Below are positions 31,741 through 40,323 of a stretch of 64,000 nt of DNA, piece by piece. Source of the stretch: Acidobacteriota bacterium (lineage in GTDB: Bacteria; Acidobacteriota; Thermoanaerobaculia; UBA5066; Gp7-AA6); NCBI GenBank assembly GCA_027307335.1, contig DAHUXD010000012.1:62001-126000 (forward strand), read 5' to 3'. Position 1 is the stretch's first letter. Each line of letters opens with the position of its first letter. The translations under genes and the position numbers were made by a program. Under the pieces are notes generated by a model, which had not been told where the DNA came from, did not search any database, and was given only the letters and a program-made list of their open reading frames with translations.

Positions 31741-33734
31741 GCCGGTCTCTCCTTCTTCATCGCGCCGAACCAGAGGTAGAGGCAGAGCGCCACGAAGCCG
31801 GCGCAGCTGACGATCTGAGACACGGGATCGTTGTCGTAGAACGGCAGCTTGATCCGGTCCTCGCGATACCAGCCGAAGAGCCGCAGCGCCGCGCCGAACA
31901 GTCCTCCGAGCGCGCCGCCCGCCATCAGGCCCGAGGCGATGATCACGGCCCGCTCGCGCATGGATGCCCCGGCGGCGCCGCCGACGCGCTCGGAGCGCTT
32001 CGCGACGAAGTGCGCGATGAATCCCCCCACGAGGGCACCCGAGTTGAGCTCGAGCGGCAGGTACATGCCGAGCGCGACGATCAGCGCCGGAACCCCGAGC
32101 ATCTCCATGATCACCGCGACGGCGGCCCCGGTGCCGAAGAGCACCCACGGCACCGGCTGCCGGCTCATGAATCCCTCGACGAGCGCCTTCATGATCGACG
32201 CCTGGGGCGAGACGAGAACCGGCCGCGCGTCTCCCGGCGCCGCCTCGCCGAACTGGAACGTCTGCGCGAGCGCGACGATGACGAGGCCGACCACCACCGC
32301 GGAAACGATCCCGCCGTAGAACTTGACGCGCTCCTGCGCCGCCGGGGTCGATCCCAGCCAGTAGCCCGTCTTCAGGTCCGTGATCGTCTGGCCCGAAACC
32401 GAGAGCGCCGTGCAGACCATCCCGGCGATCGCCATCACGAAGAACATTCCCGTCCGGCCGGAGACGCCGAACTCGAGCAGGATGACCGACGAGATGATGA
32501 TGGTCAGCATCGTCATCCCCGACACGGGATTGCGGGCCGTCGTCGCGATGGCGTTCGCCGCGACCGACGTGAAGAAGAAGGAGAACACGAGCACGAGCGC
32601 GAGGCCGATGAGGAGGACGACGGACGTCGCGCCCAGGTTGCCGAGGAAGATCGCCACGGCCACGGCCGACACCACTACGCCGACGAGGATCCGCGTGATC
32701 GCGATGTCGCGGTCGGTCCGCTCGAGTCCCTCGCCCTCCCCGTGCCGGAACGCCTTGGCCGCGATCGAGAAGGACCCGACGATGATCCGGAGCGACTTCA
32801 GGATGCCGAAGATTCCGGCGGTGGCGATCGCGCCGACGCCCACGTACCGCACGTACCACCGGTAGATCAGGGCCGCGCTCATCTCCGAGATCGGCATGGG
32901 CGCCGGGTAGATCGGCGCCGGCACGTGCTGGCCGATTTTCCACACGAGAGGCACCAGCACGAAATTCGACAGCACGCCTCCCGCGCACAGCAGCGTCGAC
33001 GCCCGCAGCCCCATGACGTATCCGAGACCGAGGATGAACCCGATCGCGTCAATGCGCAGTACGACGCGCGCCTTGTCGGCGACCTCCTTCATCGCCGGGA
33101 TGAACTGGAAGTCGACCGTCTCCCTCCAGACCTGGAACGTCGTCACGAAGAAGTCGTAGATCGCGGCGATCCCCGTCGCCTCGAGGAGGAGCTTCGCCTG
33201 AGAGCCGCCCTTCTCGCCCGTGATCAGGACCTCGGTGATCGCGGTCGCCTCCGGGTACGGGAACTGGCCGTGCATGTCGCGGACGAAGTAGCGGCGCAGC
33301 GGAATGAGGAACAGGATGCCGAGGCACGCGCCGGCCAGGCAGATGAAGATCGTCTGCCACGGCTTCGGATCGAGCTTGAGAATGTAGAGCGCGGGCAGCG
33401 TGAAGATCGCGCCGGCCACGACCGCGCCCGACACGCCGCCGATGCCGGTGATGATCACGTTCTCGAGGAGGCTCGAGCGCCGCGAATAGACGCGCGCGAG
33501 GCCGATCGCGAGGATCGAGATCGGGATCGCGGCCTCCATGACCTGGCCGACCTTGAGTCCCGAGTAGGCGGAGGCGGCGGTGAAGACCGCGCACAGGAAG
33601 AGGCCCCAGACGATCGAGCGGGCGGTCGTCTCGGGCGGCGTGGAGGCCGGCGGGACGACCGGACGGTAGACCTCGCCCGGTGCGAGCGGCCGGTAGGCGT
33701 TTTCGGGCAGCGACTTCGAATCGGGCGCGTCCAT
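31737..33734 (-). CDS. OPT family oligopeptide transporter
   Basis: A 665-residue membrane protein with about 14-16 hydrophobic segments. The opening is typical of the bacterial OPT group: SIVWGLFLCAVFTAASAYSG followed by LKVGQVMEAAIPISILAIG. Also present are the soluble loop PYPEATAITEVLITGEKGG and DLKTGYWLGSTPAAQE. OPT proteins import small peptides or metal chelates with protons. The stop overlaps the CTG start of a DUF885 peptidase, suggesting uptake and hydrolysis are co-expressed. Confidence 0.92.
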   Translation of the reverse strand: MDAPDSKSLPENAYRPLAPGEVYRPVVPPASTPPETTARSIVWGLFLCAVFTAASAYSGLKVGQVMEAAIPISILAIGLARVYSRRSSLLENVIITGIGGVSGAVVAGAIFTLPALYILKLDPKPWQTIFICLAGACLGILFLIPLRRYFVRDMHGQFPYPEATAITEVLITGEKGGSQAKLLLEATGIAAIYDFFVTTFQVWRETVDFQFIPAMKEVADKARVVLRIDAIGFILGLGYVMGLRASTLLCAGGVLSNFVLVPLVWKIGQHVPAPIYPAPMPISEMSAALIYRWYVRYVGVGAIATAGIFGILKSLRIIVGSFSIAAKAFRHGEGEGLERTDRDIAITRILVGVVVSAVAVAIFLGNLGATSVVLLIGLALVLVFSFFFTSVAANAIATTARNPVSGMTMLTIIISSVILLEFGVSGRTGMFFVMAIAGMVCTALSVSGQTITDLKTGYWLGSTPAAQERVKFYGGIVSAVVVGLVIVALAQTFQFGEAAPGDARPVLVSPQASIMKALVEGFMSRQPVPWVLFGTGAAVAVIMEMLGVPALIVALGMYLPLELNSGALVGGFIAHFVAKRSERVGGAAGASMRERAVIIASGLMAGGALGGLFGAALRLFGWYREDRIKLPFYDNDPVSQIVSCAGFVALCLYLWFGAMKKERPA

Positions 33735-33844
33735 CCGACCTCCCGCGGCAATGGGCGTATCGTTTTCCGGGGACGGCGCCGGGCCGCGACGGCAGCGGAG
33801 TCTACCGGAGTCGGCGGCGCCGGCATCCCCGAGGAGGAGGGTCG

Positions 33845-34273
33845 ATGGCCGAATCGACGCGGCGCGCCTGGGCGGTGCTGTTCGCGCGGGGGGTGCTCGG
33901 GCTCATCTTCTTCATGGCGGGCGTCTACAAGGTCTTCTCGTTGACGCCGGCCGGCCACGCCCACAAGTGGTTCGTCGACCCGTACGCGGACACGTTCCTG
34001 CCGGCGTGGTCCCTCTGGGCGACGGGACTGACGATTCCCTTCGTCGAGCTCGTCGCCGGTTTTCTCGTCCTCGTGGGCTGGCGGGTGGACGAGGCGCTCG
34101 TCGCGCTCGGCGCCGTGCTGCTGATCGTGACGTTCGGGCACTTGCTCAAGGAGCCGCTCTATGAGTTCCACACGCACGTGATCCCGAGGCTCGCATTGCT
34201 CCTCTTCGTGCTGATGGTGCCGCGCGAGGCGGACCGGTTCTCCCTCGACGGGTGGCTCGCGCGCCGGAACTGA
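33845..34273 (+). CDS. DoxX-like integral membrane protein
   Basis: A 142-residue protein with four membrane segments, of the DoxX/MauE-like family: ARGVLGLIFFMAGVYKVF and TIPFVELVAGFLVLVGW. GGAGGAGGG immediately upstream sets the ATG at 33845. The role is probably redox-linked or in membrane homeostasis, but the family has no single function. It starts 110 bases from the divergent OPT gene and is followed three bases later by an exported protein. Confidence 0.82.
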   Translation: MAESTRRAWAVLFARGVLGLIFFMAGVYKVFSLTPAGHAHKWFVDPYADTFLPAWSLWATGLTIPFVELVAGFLVLVGWRVDEALVALGAVLLIVTFGHLLKEPLYEFHTHVIPRLALLLFVLMVPREADRFSLDGWLARRN

Positions 34274-34276
34274 TCG

Positions 34277-34936
34277 ATGCGCCGGATCGTTCTCCTCGGG
34301 TTTTTCGCGTCCGCTGCCGCCGGCGCCCAGCCGGTGGACCCCGTCGACATCGCGAATCGCGTCGGCCGGGCCCTCGCGCAGACGGCGGCGGCAAACCGGA
34401 AGCCCGGTCCGATGTCGACACCGACGCCGCTGCCCTGGAAGGAGCCGCCGCCGCCGCTCGCCGTCCAGCCCGACTGGTCCTCGGTCGACGCGACAGTGAC
34501 GGCGCTGTACGCCTCGGTCAGCCACGGCCCGGAGTACGAGCCGAACTGGAAGCGCCTGCGCGCGCTCTTCCTGCCGGACGCTCGCATCGTGCCCCCGATG
34601 GCGGCGGGAGCCGCCGAGATCGCCGTCCTCGATCCGGCGGCGTTCGAGGCCCGTATCCGCCGGTACATCCAGGGCCGCCGCGAGCGAAGGGAGCGCCTCG
34701 GATTCACCGAGCGCGAGATCGCCCGGCGGGAGAACCGCTTCGGGAACCTGTGCCAGGTTTTCTCGACCTACGAGACGCGCTGGTCGCCGCACGAGGCGCC
34801 GCCGTTTGCGCGCGGCGTCCACTCGATCCTGCTCGTCGACGACGGCCGGCGCTGGTGGATCGCGGCGCTCGTCTGGGATGCCGAGCGGCCGGACAAACCG
34901 ATTCCGCCGGACCTGCTCGCGACTGAAATACGATGA
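34277..34936 (+). CDS. Exported NTF2/SnoaL-like protein, copy 1 of a tandem pair
   Basis: A 219-residue protein with a signal peptide (MRRIVLLGFFASAAAGAQ). The mature part fits an NTF2-like fold: ALYASVSHGPEYEPNWKRLR, FGNLCQVFSTYETRW and SILLVDDGRRWWIAALVWD. The downstream gene at 34972 repeats all three motifs, so this is a tandem duplication that has diverged substantially. No catalytic residues are obvious. It lies three bases after the DoxX gene. Confidence 0.78.
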   Translation: MRRIVLLGFFASAAAGAQPVDPVDIANRVGRALAQTAAANRKPGPMSTPTPLPWKEPPPPLAVQPDWSSVDATVTALYASVSHGPEYEPNWKRLRALFLPDARIVPPMAAGAAEIAVLDPAAFEARIRRYIQGRRERRERLGFTEREIARRENRFGNLCQVFSTYETRWSPHEAPPFARGVHSILLVDDGRRWWIAALVWDAERPDKPIPPDLLATEIR

Positions 34937-34971
34937 GCGGGTCTGTCGGACCCATGAAGGAGGAGATCTCG

Positions 34972-35571
34972 ATGAAGAAACTCTCGTTTCTCGGCGTCCT
35001 CCTCGTCGCCCTGCCGCTCGGCGCGCAGACTTCACGGCCTCAGACCCGCCCGCCCGCGGGGGCTCGCCCCTCGGTCGCCTCCGACGCCGACGGCGCCTCC
35101 GTGGACGCGATCCTCGCCGCTCTCTACGCCTCGGTCTCCCACGACGAGGCGTCCCAGCCGAACTGGGAGCGCATGCGCAACCTCTTCCTACAGGTCGGCA
35201 TGCTCATTCCCCCGAAGAATCCGCGGAGCGACCTGTTCACGGTGCTCGACGTCGACGGCTTCGAGCAGCGCGTGAAGGAGTCGGTCGCGGGGGCGAAGCA
35301 GAAGGGCGAAACGACGTCGTTCTTCGAGAAGGAGATCTCGCGGCGGACCGACTGCTTCGGCAACGTCTGCCAGGTCTTCTCGACCTACGAATCGCGCCGC
35401 GCGCCCTCGGACGAGAAGCCGTTCGTGCGGGGCATCAACAGCATCCAGCTCGTCAACGACGGGCATCGGTGGTGGATCGCCTCCTGCGCGTGGGACACGG
35501 AGCGCGCCGACAATCCGATCCCGCCGCAGTACCTGCCGAACACGATGCCGTCGGAGTATCTGAAGAAGTGA
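34972..35571 (+). CDS. Exported NTF2/SnoaL-like protein, copy 2 of a tandem pair
   Basis: A 199-residue paralogue of the preceding gene: ALYASVSHDEASQPNWERMR, FGNVCQVFSTYESRR and SIQLVNDGHRWWIASCAWD. The signal peptide is KKLSFLGVLLVALPLGAQ. I placed the start at 34972 because AAGGAGGAG lies seven bases upstream; two earlier in-frame ATGs (34933, 34954) would make the signal peptide internal. Function unknown. Confidence 0.82.
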   Translation: MKKLSFLGVLLVALPLGAQTSRPQTRPPAGARPSVASDADGASVDAILAALYASVSHDEASQPNWERMRNLFLQVGMLIPPKNPRSDLFTVLDVDGFEQRVKESVAGAKQKGETTSFFEKEISRRTDCFGNVCQVFSTYESRRAPSDEKPFVRGINSIQLVNDGHRWWIASCAWDTERADNPIPPQYLPNTMPSEYLKK

Positions 35572-35677
35572 CCCGCCGCTCTCGCGGCGGGTCATCCCGA
35601 GGCGCGTGAGCGCCGAGGGATCCCTTTCAAGCCGCACCGATACTCAGAAAGGGATCCCTCGCTTCGCTCGGGATGAC
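35570..35677. repeat. Long intergenic inverted repeat, family C
   Basis: A short hairpin (GACCCGCCGC / GCGGCGGGTC, 35570-35593) is followed by a long inverted repeat with outer arms GTCATCCCGAG (35591-35601) and CTCGGGATGAC (35667-35677), and inner arms GAGGGATCCCTTT and AAAGGGATCCCTC. The arrangement resembles a miniature mobile-element relic or large REP element. It fills most of the gap between convergent genes. No T tract follows the first hairpin. Confidence 0.8.
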
Positions 35678-35710
35678 AACTTCACGGCGATCCCGAGGGA
35701 CCCCTAGGAC

Positions 35711-36829
35711 CTACCCGAGCGCCTGCGCGAGGTCCTCGATGAGGTCGTCGGGATGCTCGAGCCCGACGGAGACCCGCAGGAGGTTCTGGGGCGTCGGCGA
35801 GCCCGGACCTTCGCTCGACGCGCGGTGCTCGATCAGGCTCTCGGTGCCGCCGAGGCTCGTCGCGTTGACGAACACCTTCAGCCGGGACGTCGTCCGGAGC
35901 GCCGCGTCGCGTCCGCCGCGCACGCGGAAGGACAGCATGCCGCCGAAGGCGCTCATCTGCCGGCGCGCGACCTCGTGGCCCGGATGCGACGGCAGGCCCG
36001 GGTAGTGCACCGCTTCGACACCCGCGTGGCCGGCGAGGAAGCGTGCGATGGCGACGGCGTTCGATGACGCGCGCTCGACGCGGCAGGCCAGCGTGCGCAG
36101 TCCGCGGAGCACGAGCCAGGAGTTGAAGGGCGAGCCGACGCCGCCGCCGATCTTGCGCACGTGAGTCGTCCTCTCGGCGGCCTCGCCCTTCTTCGCGAAG
36201 ACGAGCGCGCCTCCCTGCACGTCGCTGTGGCCCCCGAGGTACTTGGTGGTCGAGTGATGGACGACGTCCGCGCCGAGCTCGAGCGGCCGCTGGATCGCGG
36301 GCGTCGCGAAGGTGCCGTCGACCGCCAGCGCGGCGCCCGCCTCGTGCGCGAGCTTCGCGAGCGCGGCGAGGTCCGAGACCTGCATCAGCGGGTTCGAGGG
36401 CGTCTCCGCCCACACGACCCGGGTGTTCGGCCGGAGCGCGGCGCGGACGGCGGCGAGGTCGGTCGTGTCGACCGCCGTCGCCTCCGTGCCCCAGCGCGGC
36501 AGGAACTCCTGCGCGAGCGCTCGCACGCCGTAATAGACGTCGGACGGATACACGACGTGGCTGCCCGAGGGCAGCGCCTGCAGGTACGCCGCCGCCGCGG
36601 CCATCCCCGACGCGAAGACGAGCGCCGTCTCCCCCCCTTCGACCGCCGCGAGCGCTTCCTCGAGCCGGGCCTGGGTGGGGTTGCCGTCCCGGATGTACAT
36701 GTAGCCGAGCGGCGTCTCCGCGGCCGGTCCGTGCTCGAAGGTCGTCGCGAGGTGGATCGGCGGCGCGACGGCGCCCGTCGCCGGGTCCGGCTTCCCGCCC
36801 GCGTGCACCGCCCGCGTCTCGAATCGCAT
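35711..36829 (-). CDS. Transsulfuration-family PLP enzyme (cystathionine gamma-synthase/lyase type)
   Basis: A 372-residue enzyme of ordinary length for the family. RDGNPTQARLEEALAAVEGG and LVFASGMAAAAA near the N-terminus, ETPSNPLMQVSD, and the PLP lysine in HSTTKYLGGHSD are all present. It could make or split cystathionine, or cleave methionine or cysteine; the sequence does not decide. GGAGGGG precedes the ATG. It is a distant paralogue of the longer enzyme at 12447-13790, and shares strand with the M55 aminopeptidase upstream. Confidence 0.9.
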   Translation of the reverse strand: MRFETRAVHAGGKPDPATGAVAPPIHLATTFEHGPAAETPLGYMYIRDGNPTQARLEEALAAVEGGETALVFASGMAAAAAYLQALPSGSHVVYPSDVYYGVRALAQEFLPRWGTEATAVDTTDLAAVRAALRPNTRVVWAETPSNPLMQVSDLAALAKLAHEAGAALAVDGTFATPAIQRPLELGADVVHHSTTKYLGGHSDVQGGALVFAKKGEAAERTTHVRKIGGGVGSPFNSWLVLRGLRTLACRVERASSNAVAIARFLAGHAGVEAVHYPGLPSHPGHEVARRQMSAFGGMLSFRVRGGRDAALRTTSRLKVFVNATSLGGTESLIEHRASSEGPGSPTPQNLLRVSVGLEHPDDLIEDLAQALG

Positions 36830-36854
36830 CGCTCCCCTCCTTCGCCCGCTGCCG

Positions 36855-37754
36855 CTACGGCGCGAGGCCGGGCTCGTACTCGTCCACGAACTCGAGGAAG
36901 CGGGTGACCTCGAGGACGTCCTTGCCGCGGAAACGGATCGCGTGCGCGTCGGTGCGCTCGACGATCGGCAGGTACGCGAGCACTTCCGCCGGGCGGTAAT
37001 TCTTGAAGCGCAGGTCCAGCGTGACGGGGACCGTCACGACGTAGGGCTTCCGTCGCGGCTCCGCCATCGCGCGGCGCGCCGCCTCGCGGATGACGTCGCA
37101 GGCCGCCGCCGGCGTGAGCGTCCGCGCCGAGTGGAAGCCGTAGTTCCACTTCACGACGGCGCCGCCGATCGGACCGAGCAGCGCCTGCGCCTCCTTCACG
37201 ATCGCGTCGTCGCCCGAGATCATCGCGACCGGGACGCCGTAGTGACCGGCGATCGCCGCGTTCAGACCGGCCTCGGGCATCGACACGCCGTTCAAGCGGA
37301 GGTCGGCGAGGTGCGCGGAGGACATCGTGTGCGCCCGCACGCCCTCGGGATTGGTCGTCGAGGCGTGGTACCCGACGAAGAGCGCCGCCTCGAACGTGCC
37401 GTCGATGCCCTGCATCATCGCGAGCGGCCGCGGCCACGACCTCACGATCTGGACGTCCTTCGGGAAGCGTTCGATCAGGAGGTTCTCGCCGTTGCCGTGG
37501 GAGTCGGAGACGAGGAACTCGGTCGCGCCGGCCGCCCGGGCGCCCTCGATCGCGGCGAGCACCTCGTCGGTCATGAATCCGCGGAACCGCTCGTACTCGA
37601 ATCCCGGCGGGCCGAGCTGGTCGCCCGTCACGACGCCGGCCACTCCTTCCATGTCGGCCGAGATGTAGACCTTCCGCTTCGTCTGCGCGGCGGCCGGCGT
37701 GGCGGCGATGGCCGCGAGGAGCGCGGCCGAGAACCAGAGCTTCCGGAGGGCCAT
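36855..37754 (-). CDS. Exported M55 family D-aminopeptidase (DppA-like)
   Basis: A 299-residue protein with a signal peptide (FSAALLAAIAATPAAAQ). YISADMEGVAGVV holds the zinc-binding Asp-x-Glu, and VSDSHGNGENLL and VGYHAST supply further ligands, as in D-aminopeptidase DppA. It would release D-amino acids from small peptides, for example cell-wall turnover products, outside the cytoplasm. A pyridoxal enzyme acting on D-amino acids is encoded nearby (38605). It lies 17 bases after the LolA-like gene. Confidence 0.9.
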   Translation of the reverse strand: MALRKLWFSAALLAAIAATPAAAQTKRKVYISADMEGVAGVVTGDQLGPPGFEYERFRGFMTDEVLAAIEGARAAGATEFLVSDSHGNGENLLIERFPKDVQIVRSWPRPLAMMQGIDGTFEAALFVGYHASTTNPEGVRAHTMSSAHLADLRLNGVSMPEAGLNAAIAGHYGVPVAMISGDDAIVKEAQALLGPIGGAVVKWNYGFHSARTLTPAAACDVIREAARRAMAEPRRKPYVVTVPVTLDLRFKNYRPAEVLAYLPIVERTDAHAIRFRGKDVLEVTRFLEFVDEYEPGLAP

Positions 37755-37771
37755 CGAAGACCTCCTCGACG

Positions 37772-38539
37772 TCAGCCGACCGTCGGCGTGGGCTCCATCC
37801 CGGGCGGCCCGGCCGGCTTCTTCGGCTCGGGCATTGCGAATTGCGAGTCGTCGATCGGGACGTTCACGTCGACCCTGTCGAACTGGATCGTCTGCGACGG
37901 TCCACCGCCCGGGGACGACGCGGTGAAAGAGTGCGGCAGCACGAGGTCCCCCACCTTGCGGTAGTCCCCGACCTCGGAGCGGACCTCGACCTCGACGCCG
38001 TCGATCTTCCGGCGCGTGACGGTCGCCGACTGCAGGAAAGTCTTCGGATCGAGATAGACGTAGCGAACCTCGCCGTCCTTGAGCGTGACCTTCAGCTTCC
38101 AGTCGTCGGGCCGGAACTTCGAATCGGGCCCGAGCAGCTCGATCTTCTCGCCCTTCTGCTTCGAGTCGACGAGCGGTCCGTCGAGGTCGGCCTGCTGTTC
38201 GGCCTCCGCCCGCTCCTCATCGCCCATCGGCTGGGGCCCGGTCTGCCCCTCGAACGGGAGCCACGTCCAGCCTTCCTTGCCGTCGAACGCCTGGATACCC
38301 GTCTGACCCTCGATGAGGAATTCCCAGCGGCTCTTGTTCGGGCGCTTCAGCTGGAGCGCCGCCGGCAGCGACTGGCCTCCGACCTTCATCGTGCCGATCA
38401 GCCGCATCGTCTGGACCGCCTTCAGTCTCTCGTAGCCTCCGCGCGCGGCGATGTTCTTCGCGATGAGCTCGTCCGCGGTCTGGCCTCTGGCGGCCGCCGC
38501 GGCGAGGAGCCCGGCCGCGACGATGGAACCGATGCGCAT
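37772..38539 (-). CDS. Exported LolA/outer-membrane lipoprotein-sorting-like protein
   Basis: A 255-residue protein with a signal peptide (IVAAGLLAAAAARGQ). TADELIAKNIAARGGYERLKA opens the mature part and VYLDPKTFLQSATVTRR with GDYRKVGDLVLPHSF follow, the pattern of LolA/LolB-like half-barrel proteins that are numerous in Acidobacteria. ATG at 38539 follows a GGAGGTGGC site. It may carry a lipid or lipoprotein, but the ligand is unknown. The C-terminus is Pro-rich. Confidence 0.75.
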   Translation of the reverse strand: MRIGSIVAAGLLAAAAARGQTADELIAKNIAARGGYERLKAVQTMRLIGTMKVGGQSLPAALQLKRPNKSRWEFLIEGQTGIQAFDGKEGWTWLPFEGQTGPQPMGDEERAEAEQQADLDGPLVDSKQKGEKIELLGPDSKFRPDDWKLKVTLKDGEVRYVYLDPKTFLQSATVTRRKIDGVEVEVRSEVGDYRKVGDLVLPHSFTASSPGGGPSQTIQFDRVDVNVPIDDSQFAMPEPKKPAGPPGMEPTPTVG

Positions 38540-38604
38540 GCCACCTCCGTGAGAACGCAAGACTGTACCGCAGCCCGTGCCGCGCACTGTATTAACGTTC
38601 CCCC

Positions 38605-39696
38605 GTGATCTCCGTCGAGGAACTCCCGACGCCGTCCGTGCTGGTCGACCTCGACGTGCTTTCGCAGAACGTCGCGCGCATGCAGCGCCTGGCGAACGAG
38701 GCGGGAGTCGCGCTGCGGCCGCACGCGAAGACGCACAAGTCGCCGGAGGTCGGCCGCCTCCAGCTCGAGGCCGGAGCGCGCGGCCTGACGCTCGCAAAGA
38801 CGTCGGAGGCGGAGGTCTTCGCCGCCCTCGGCTTCGACGATCTCTTCCTCGCGTACCCGATCGTCGGCGCCGACAAGGCGCGGCGACTCCTCGCGCTCGC
38901 CGACCGCGTGCGCCTGACCGTCGGCGCCGACAGCGTCGAGGGCGTGCGGAGCCTCGGCGGCGTCTTCGCCGCGGCCGGCCGGCGGCTCCGGATCCGCCTG
39001 AAGGTCGACACCGGCCTCCACCGCGTCGGCGTGCCTCCCGATTGCGCGGTGGACGTCGCCGCGAGGATCGCCGGCCTGCCCGGCATCGAGCTCGCCGGCG
39101 TCTTCACCCACGGCGGCCAGGGCTACGGCGCGCCGACGCCGGAGGAGGTCGCGCGCGTGGGACGCGCCGAGGCGCGCGTGCTCGCGGAGACGGCGGCCGC
39201 CCTGCGCTCAGCGGGCCTCGCCGCCGGCGACGTCTCGGTCGGCTCGACGCCGACCGCCGCCTCGGCGATGACCGGCGCGGGCGTGACCGAGTGCCGCCCC
39301 GGCACCTACGTCTACAACGACCGTTCCCAGGTCGCGCTCGGGAGCTGCCGCGAGGCGGACTGCGCGCTATCGATCGTCGCCATGGTCGTGAGCGTCCCGG
39401 CCGGGGACCGCGCCGTGGTCGACGCCGGCTCGAAGACGCTCTCGACCGACCCGATGCGGCCGGTCGAGGACGGCTTCGGCGCGATCGTCGGGCTCAAGAG
39501 CCGGATCGTCCGCCTCTCCGAGGAGCACGGCGTCCTCTCCGTCGAGCCCGGCGAGCGCTTCCGCGTCGGCGACCGCGTGCGGATCCTTCCCAATCACGCG
39601 TGCGTCGTCGCGAACCTCCACGACGAGCTCGTCGCGGTGCGCGGGGACCGCGTCGAGGGGCGGATCCGCGTCGCCGCCCGCGGCAAGGTCCAGTAA
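38605..39696 (+). CDS. PLP-dependent D-threonine aldolase / D-serine dehydratase-type enzyme
   Basis: A 363-residue fold-type III (alanine-racemase-like) enzyme. The PLP lysine lies in LRPHAKTHKSPEVG (probably K42), with the phosphate site in VGSTPTAAS. Near the C-terminus PNHACVVANLHDE has an H-x-C pair; that pair is the zinc site of eukaryote-type D-serine dehydratases, whereas D-threonine aldolases carry H-x-D, so a D-serine/D-threonine dehydratase is somewhat favoured. It fits beside the exported D-aminopeptidase as a D-amino-acid catabolic step. Ends before a clear terminator. Confidence 0.85.
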   Translation: MISVEELPTPSVLVDLDVLSQNVARMQRLANEAGVALRPHAKTHKSPEVGRLQLEAGARGLTLAKTSEAEVFAALGFDDLFLAYPIVGADKARRLLALADRVRLTVGADSVEGVRSLGGVFAAAGRRLRIRLKVDTGLHRVGVPPDCAVDVAARIAGLPGIELAGVFTHGGQGYGAPTPEEVARVGRAEARVLAETAAALRSAGLAAGDVSVGSTPTAASAMTGAGVTECRPGTYVYNDRSQVALGSCREADCALSIVAMVVSVPAGDRAVVDAGSKTLSTDPMRPVEDGFGAIVGLKSRIVRLSEEHGVLSVEPGERFRVGDRVRILPNHACVVANLHDELVAVRGDRVEGRIRVAARGKVQ

Positions 39697-39727
39697 AAGG
39701 CAGCAGTCCTTCCAGGGAGAGAGCACC

Positions 39728-39763
39728 GGGTCAGGCTGAAGCCTGACCCTGCTTTCTTTATTG
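39728..39763 (+). terminator. Rho-independent terminator
   Basis: Perfect ten-base stem GGGTCAGGCT / AGCCTGACCC with a GA loop, followed by TGCTTTCTTTATT. It ends the D-amino-acid enzyme transcript and insulates the MarR promoter directly downstream. Confidence 0.85.
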
Positions 39764-39764
39764 C

Positions 39765-39793
39765 TTGACTAGATAACTATTGTCCAGTAATGT
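39765..39793 (+). promoter_or_regulatory. Promoter of the MarR-family gene, with palindromic operator-like element
   Basis: TTGACT (39765-39770), 17-base spacer, TAATGT (39788-39793). The expected transcript start is about 39800, only a few bases before the ATG at 39804, so the mRNA would be nearly leaderless. An imperfect palindrome GAC-N12-GTC (39767-39784, core TAGATAACTA) lies in the spacer and suits MarR autoregulation. The element is AT-rich compared with its surroundings. Confidence 0.72.
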
Positions 39794-39803
39794 ACCCCGC
39801 CGC

Positions 39804-40304
39804 ATGCCCGACCTCGACAGCGCCCTCGCGCGCGAGATCCGCCAGAAGAAGCCGTTCCGCTCCGCGCGGCACGAGGCCACGCTCGGTCTGCTGAAGACGG
39901 TCGACCTGCTCCGCCGGAGGGAGGCCGAGGTCATGGAGCCCTTCGGCGTCACCGACCAGCAGTACAACGTGCTCCGCATCCTGCGCGGCGCCGGCCGCGA
40001 CGGGCTCCCGACGCTCGAGATCGCGCACCGCATGATCGAGCGCACGCCCGGCATCACGCGGCTCATCGACCGGCTCGAGAAGAAAGGCCTCGTCGTGCGC
40101 CGCCGCTGCGAGACCGACCGCCGCCAGGTCTATTGCGTGCTCGCTCCGGCGGGGAGCCGCCTGCTCGCCCGCATGGACGCGCCCATCGCGAAGACGGACG
40201 CGCTGCTCGCCGCGCTCTCGGATGCGGAGGTCGCCACACTGATCCGCCTGCTCGACTCCCTCCGCGCCGGACTCGCCAAGGATTCAACCCGCCGCAAGGC
40301 GTGA
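39804..40304 (+). CDS. MarR-family transcriptional regulator
   Basis: A 166-residue winged-helix regulator. The helix-turn-helix region is LPTLEIAHRMIERTPGITRL followed by the wing in LVVRRRCETDRRQVYCVL, with flanking dimerisation helices. MarR proteins repress nearby genes and release DNA on binding small ligands or oxidation. I used ATG at 39804 because an upstream TTG in frame would lie inside the promoter. YceI follows after 19 bases, so the regulator probably controls itself and YceI. Confidence 0.92.
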   Translation: MPDLDSALAREIRQKKPFRSARHEATLGLLKTVDLLRRREAEVMEPFGVTDQQYNVLRILRGAGRDGLPTLEIAHRMIERTPGITRLIDRLEKKGLVVRRRCETDRRQVYCVLAPAGSRLLARMDAPIAKTDALLAALSDAEVATLIRLLDSLRAGLAKDSTRRKA

Positions 40305-40323
40305 AGACCAAGAAGGAGAAACC

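Noticed and set aside
35570-35593. Hairpin GACCCGCCGC/GCGGCGGGTC as an intrinsic terminator
   Set aside because: No T tract follows. It is contiguous with the family C inverted repeat and is better described as part of it.
39780-39803. Upstream TTG start for the MarR gene
   Set aside because: It would place the first codons between the -35 and -10 elements; the ATG at 39804 is the first start after the predicted transcript start.
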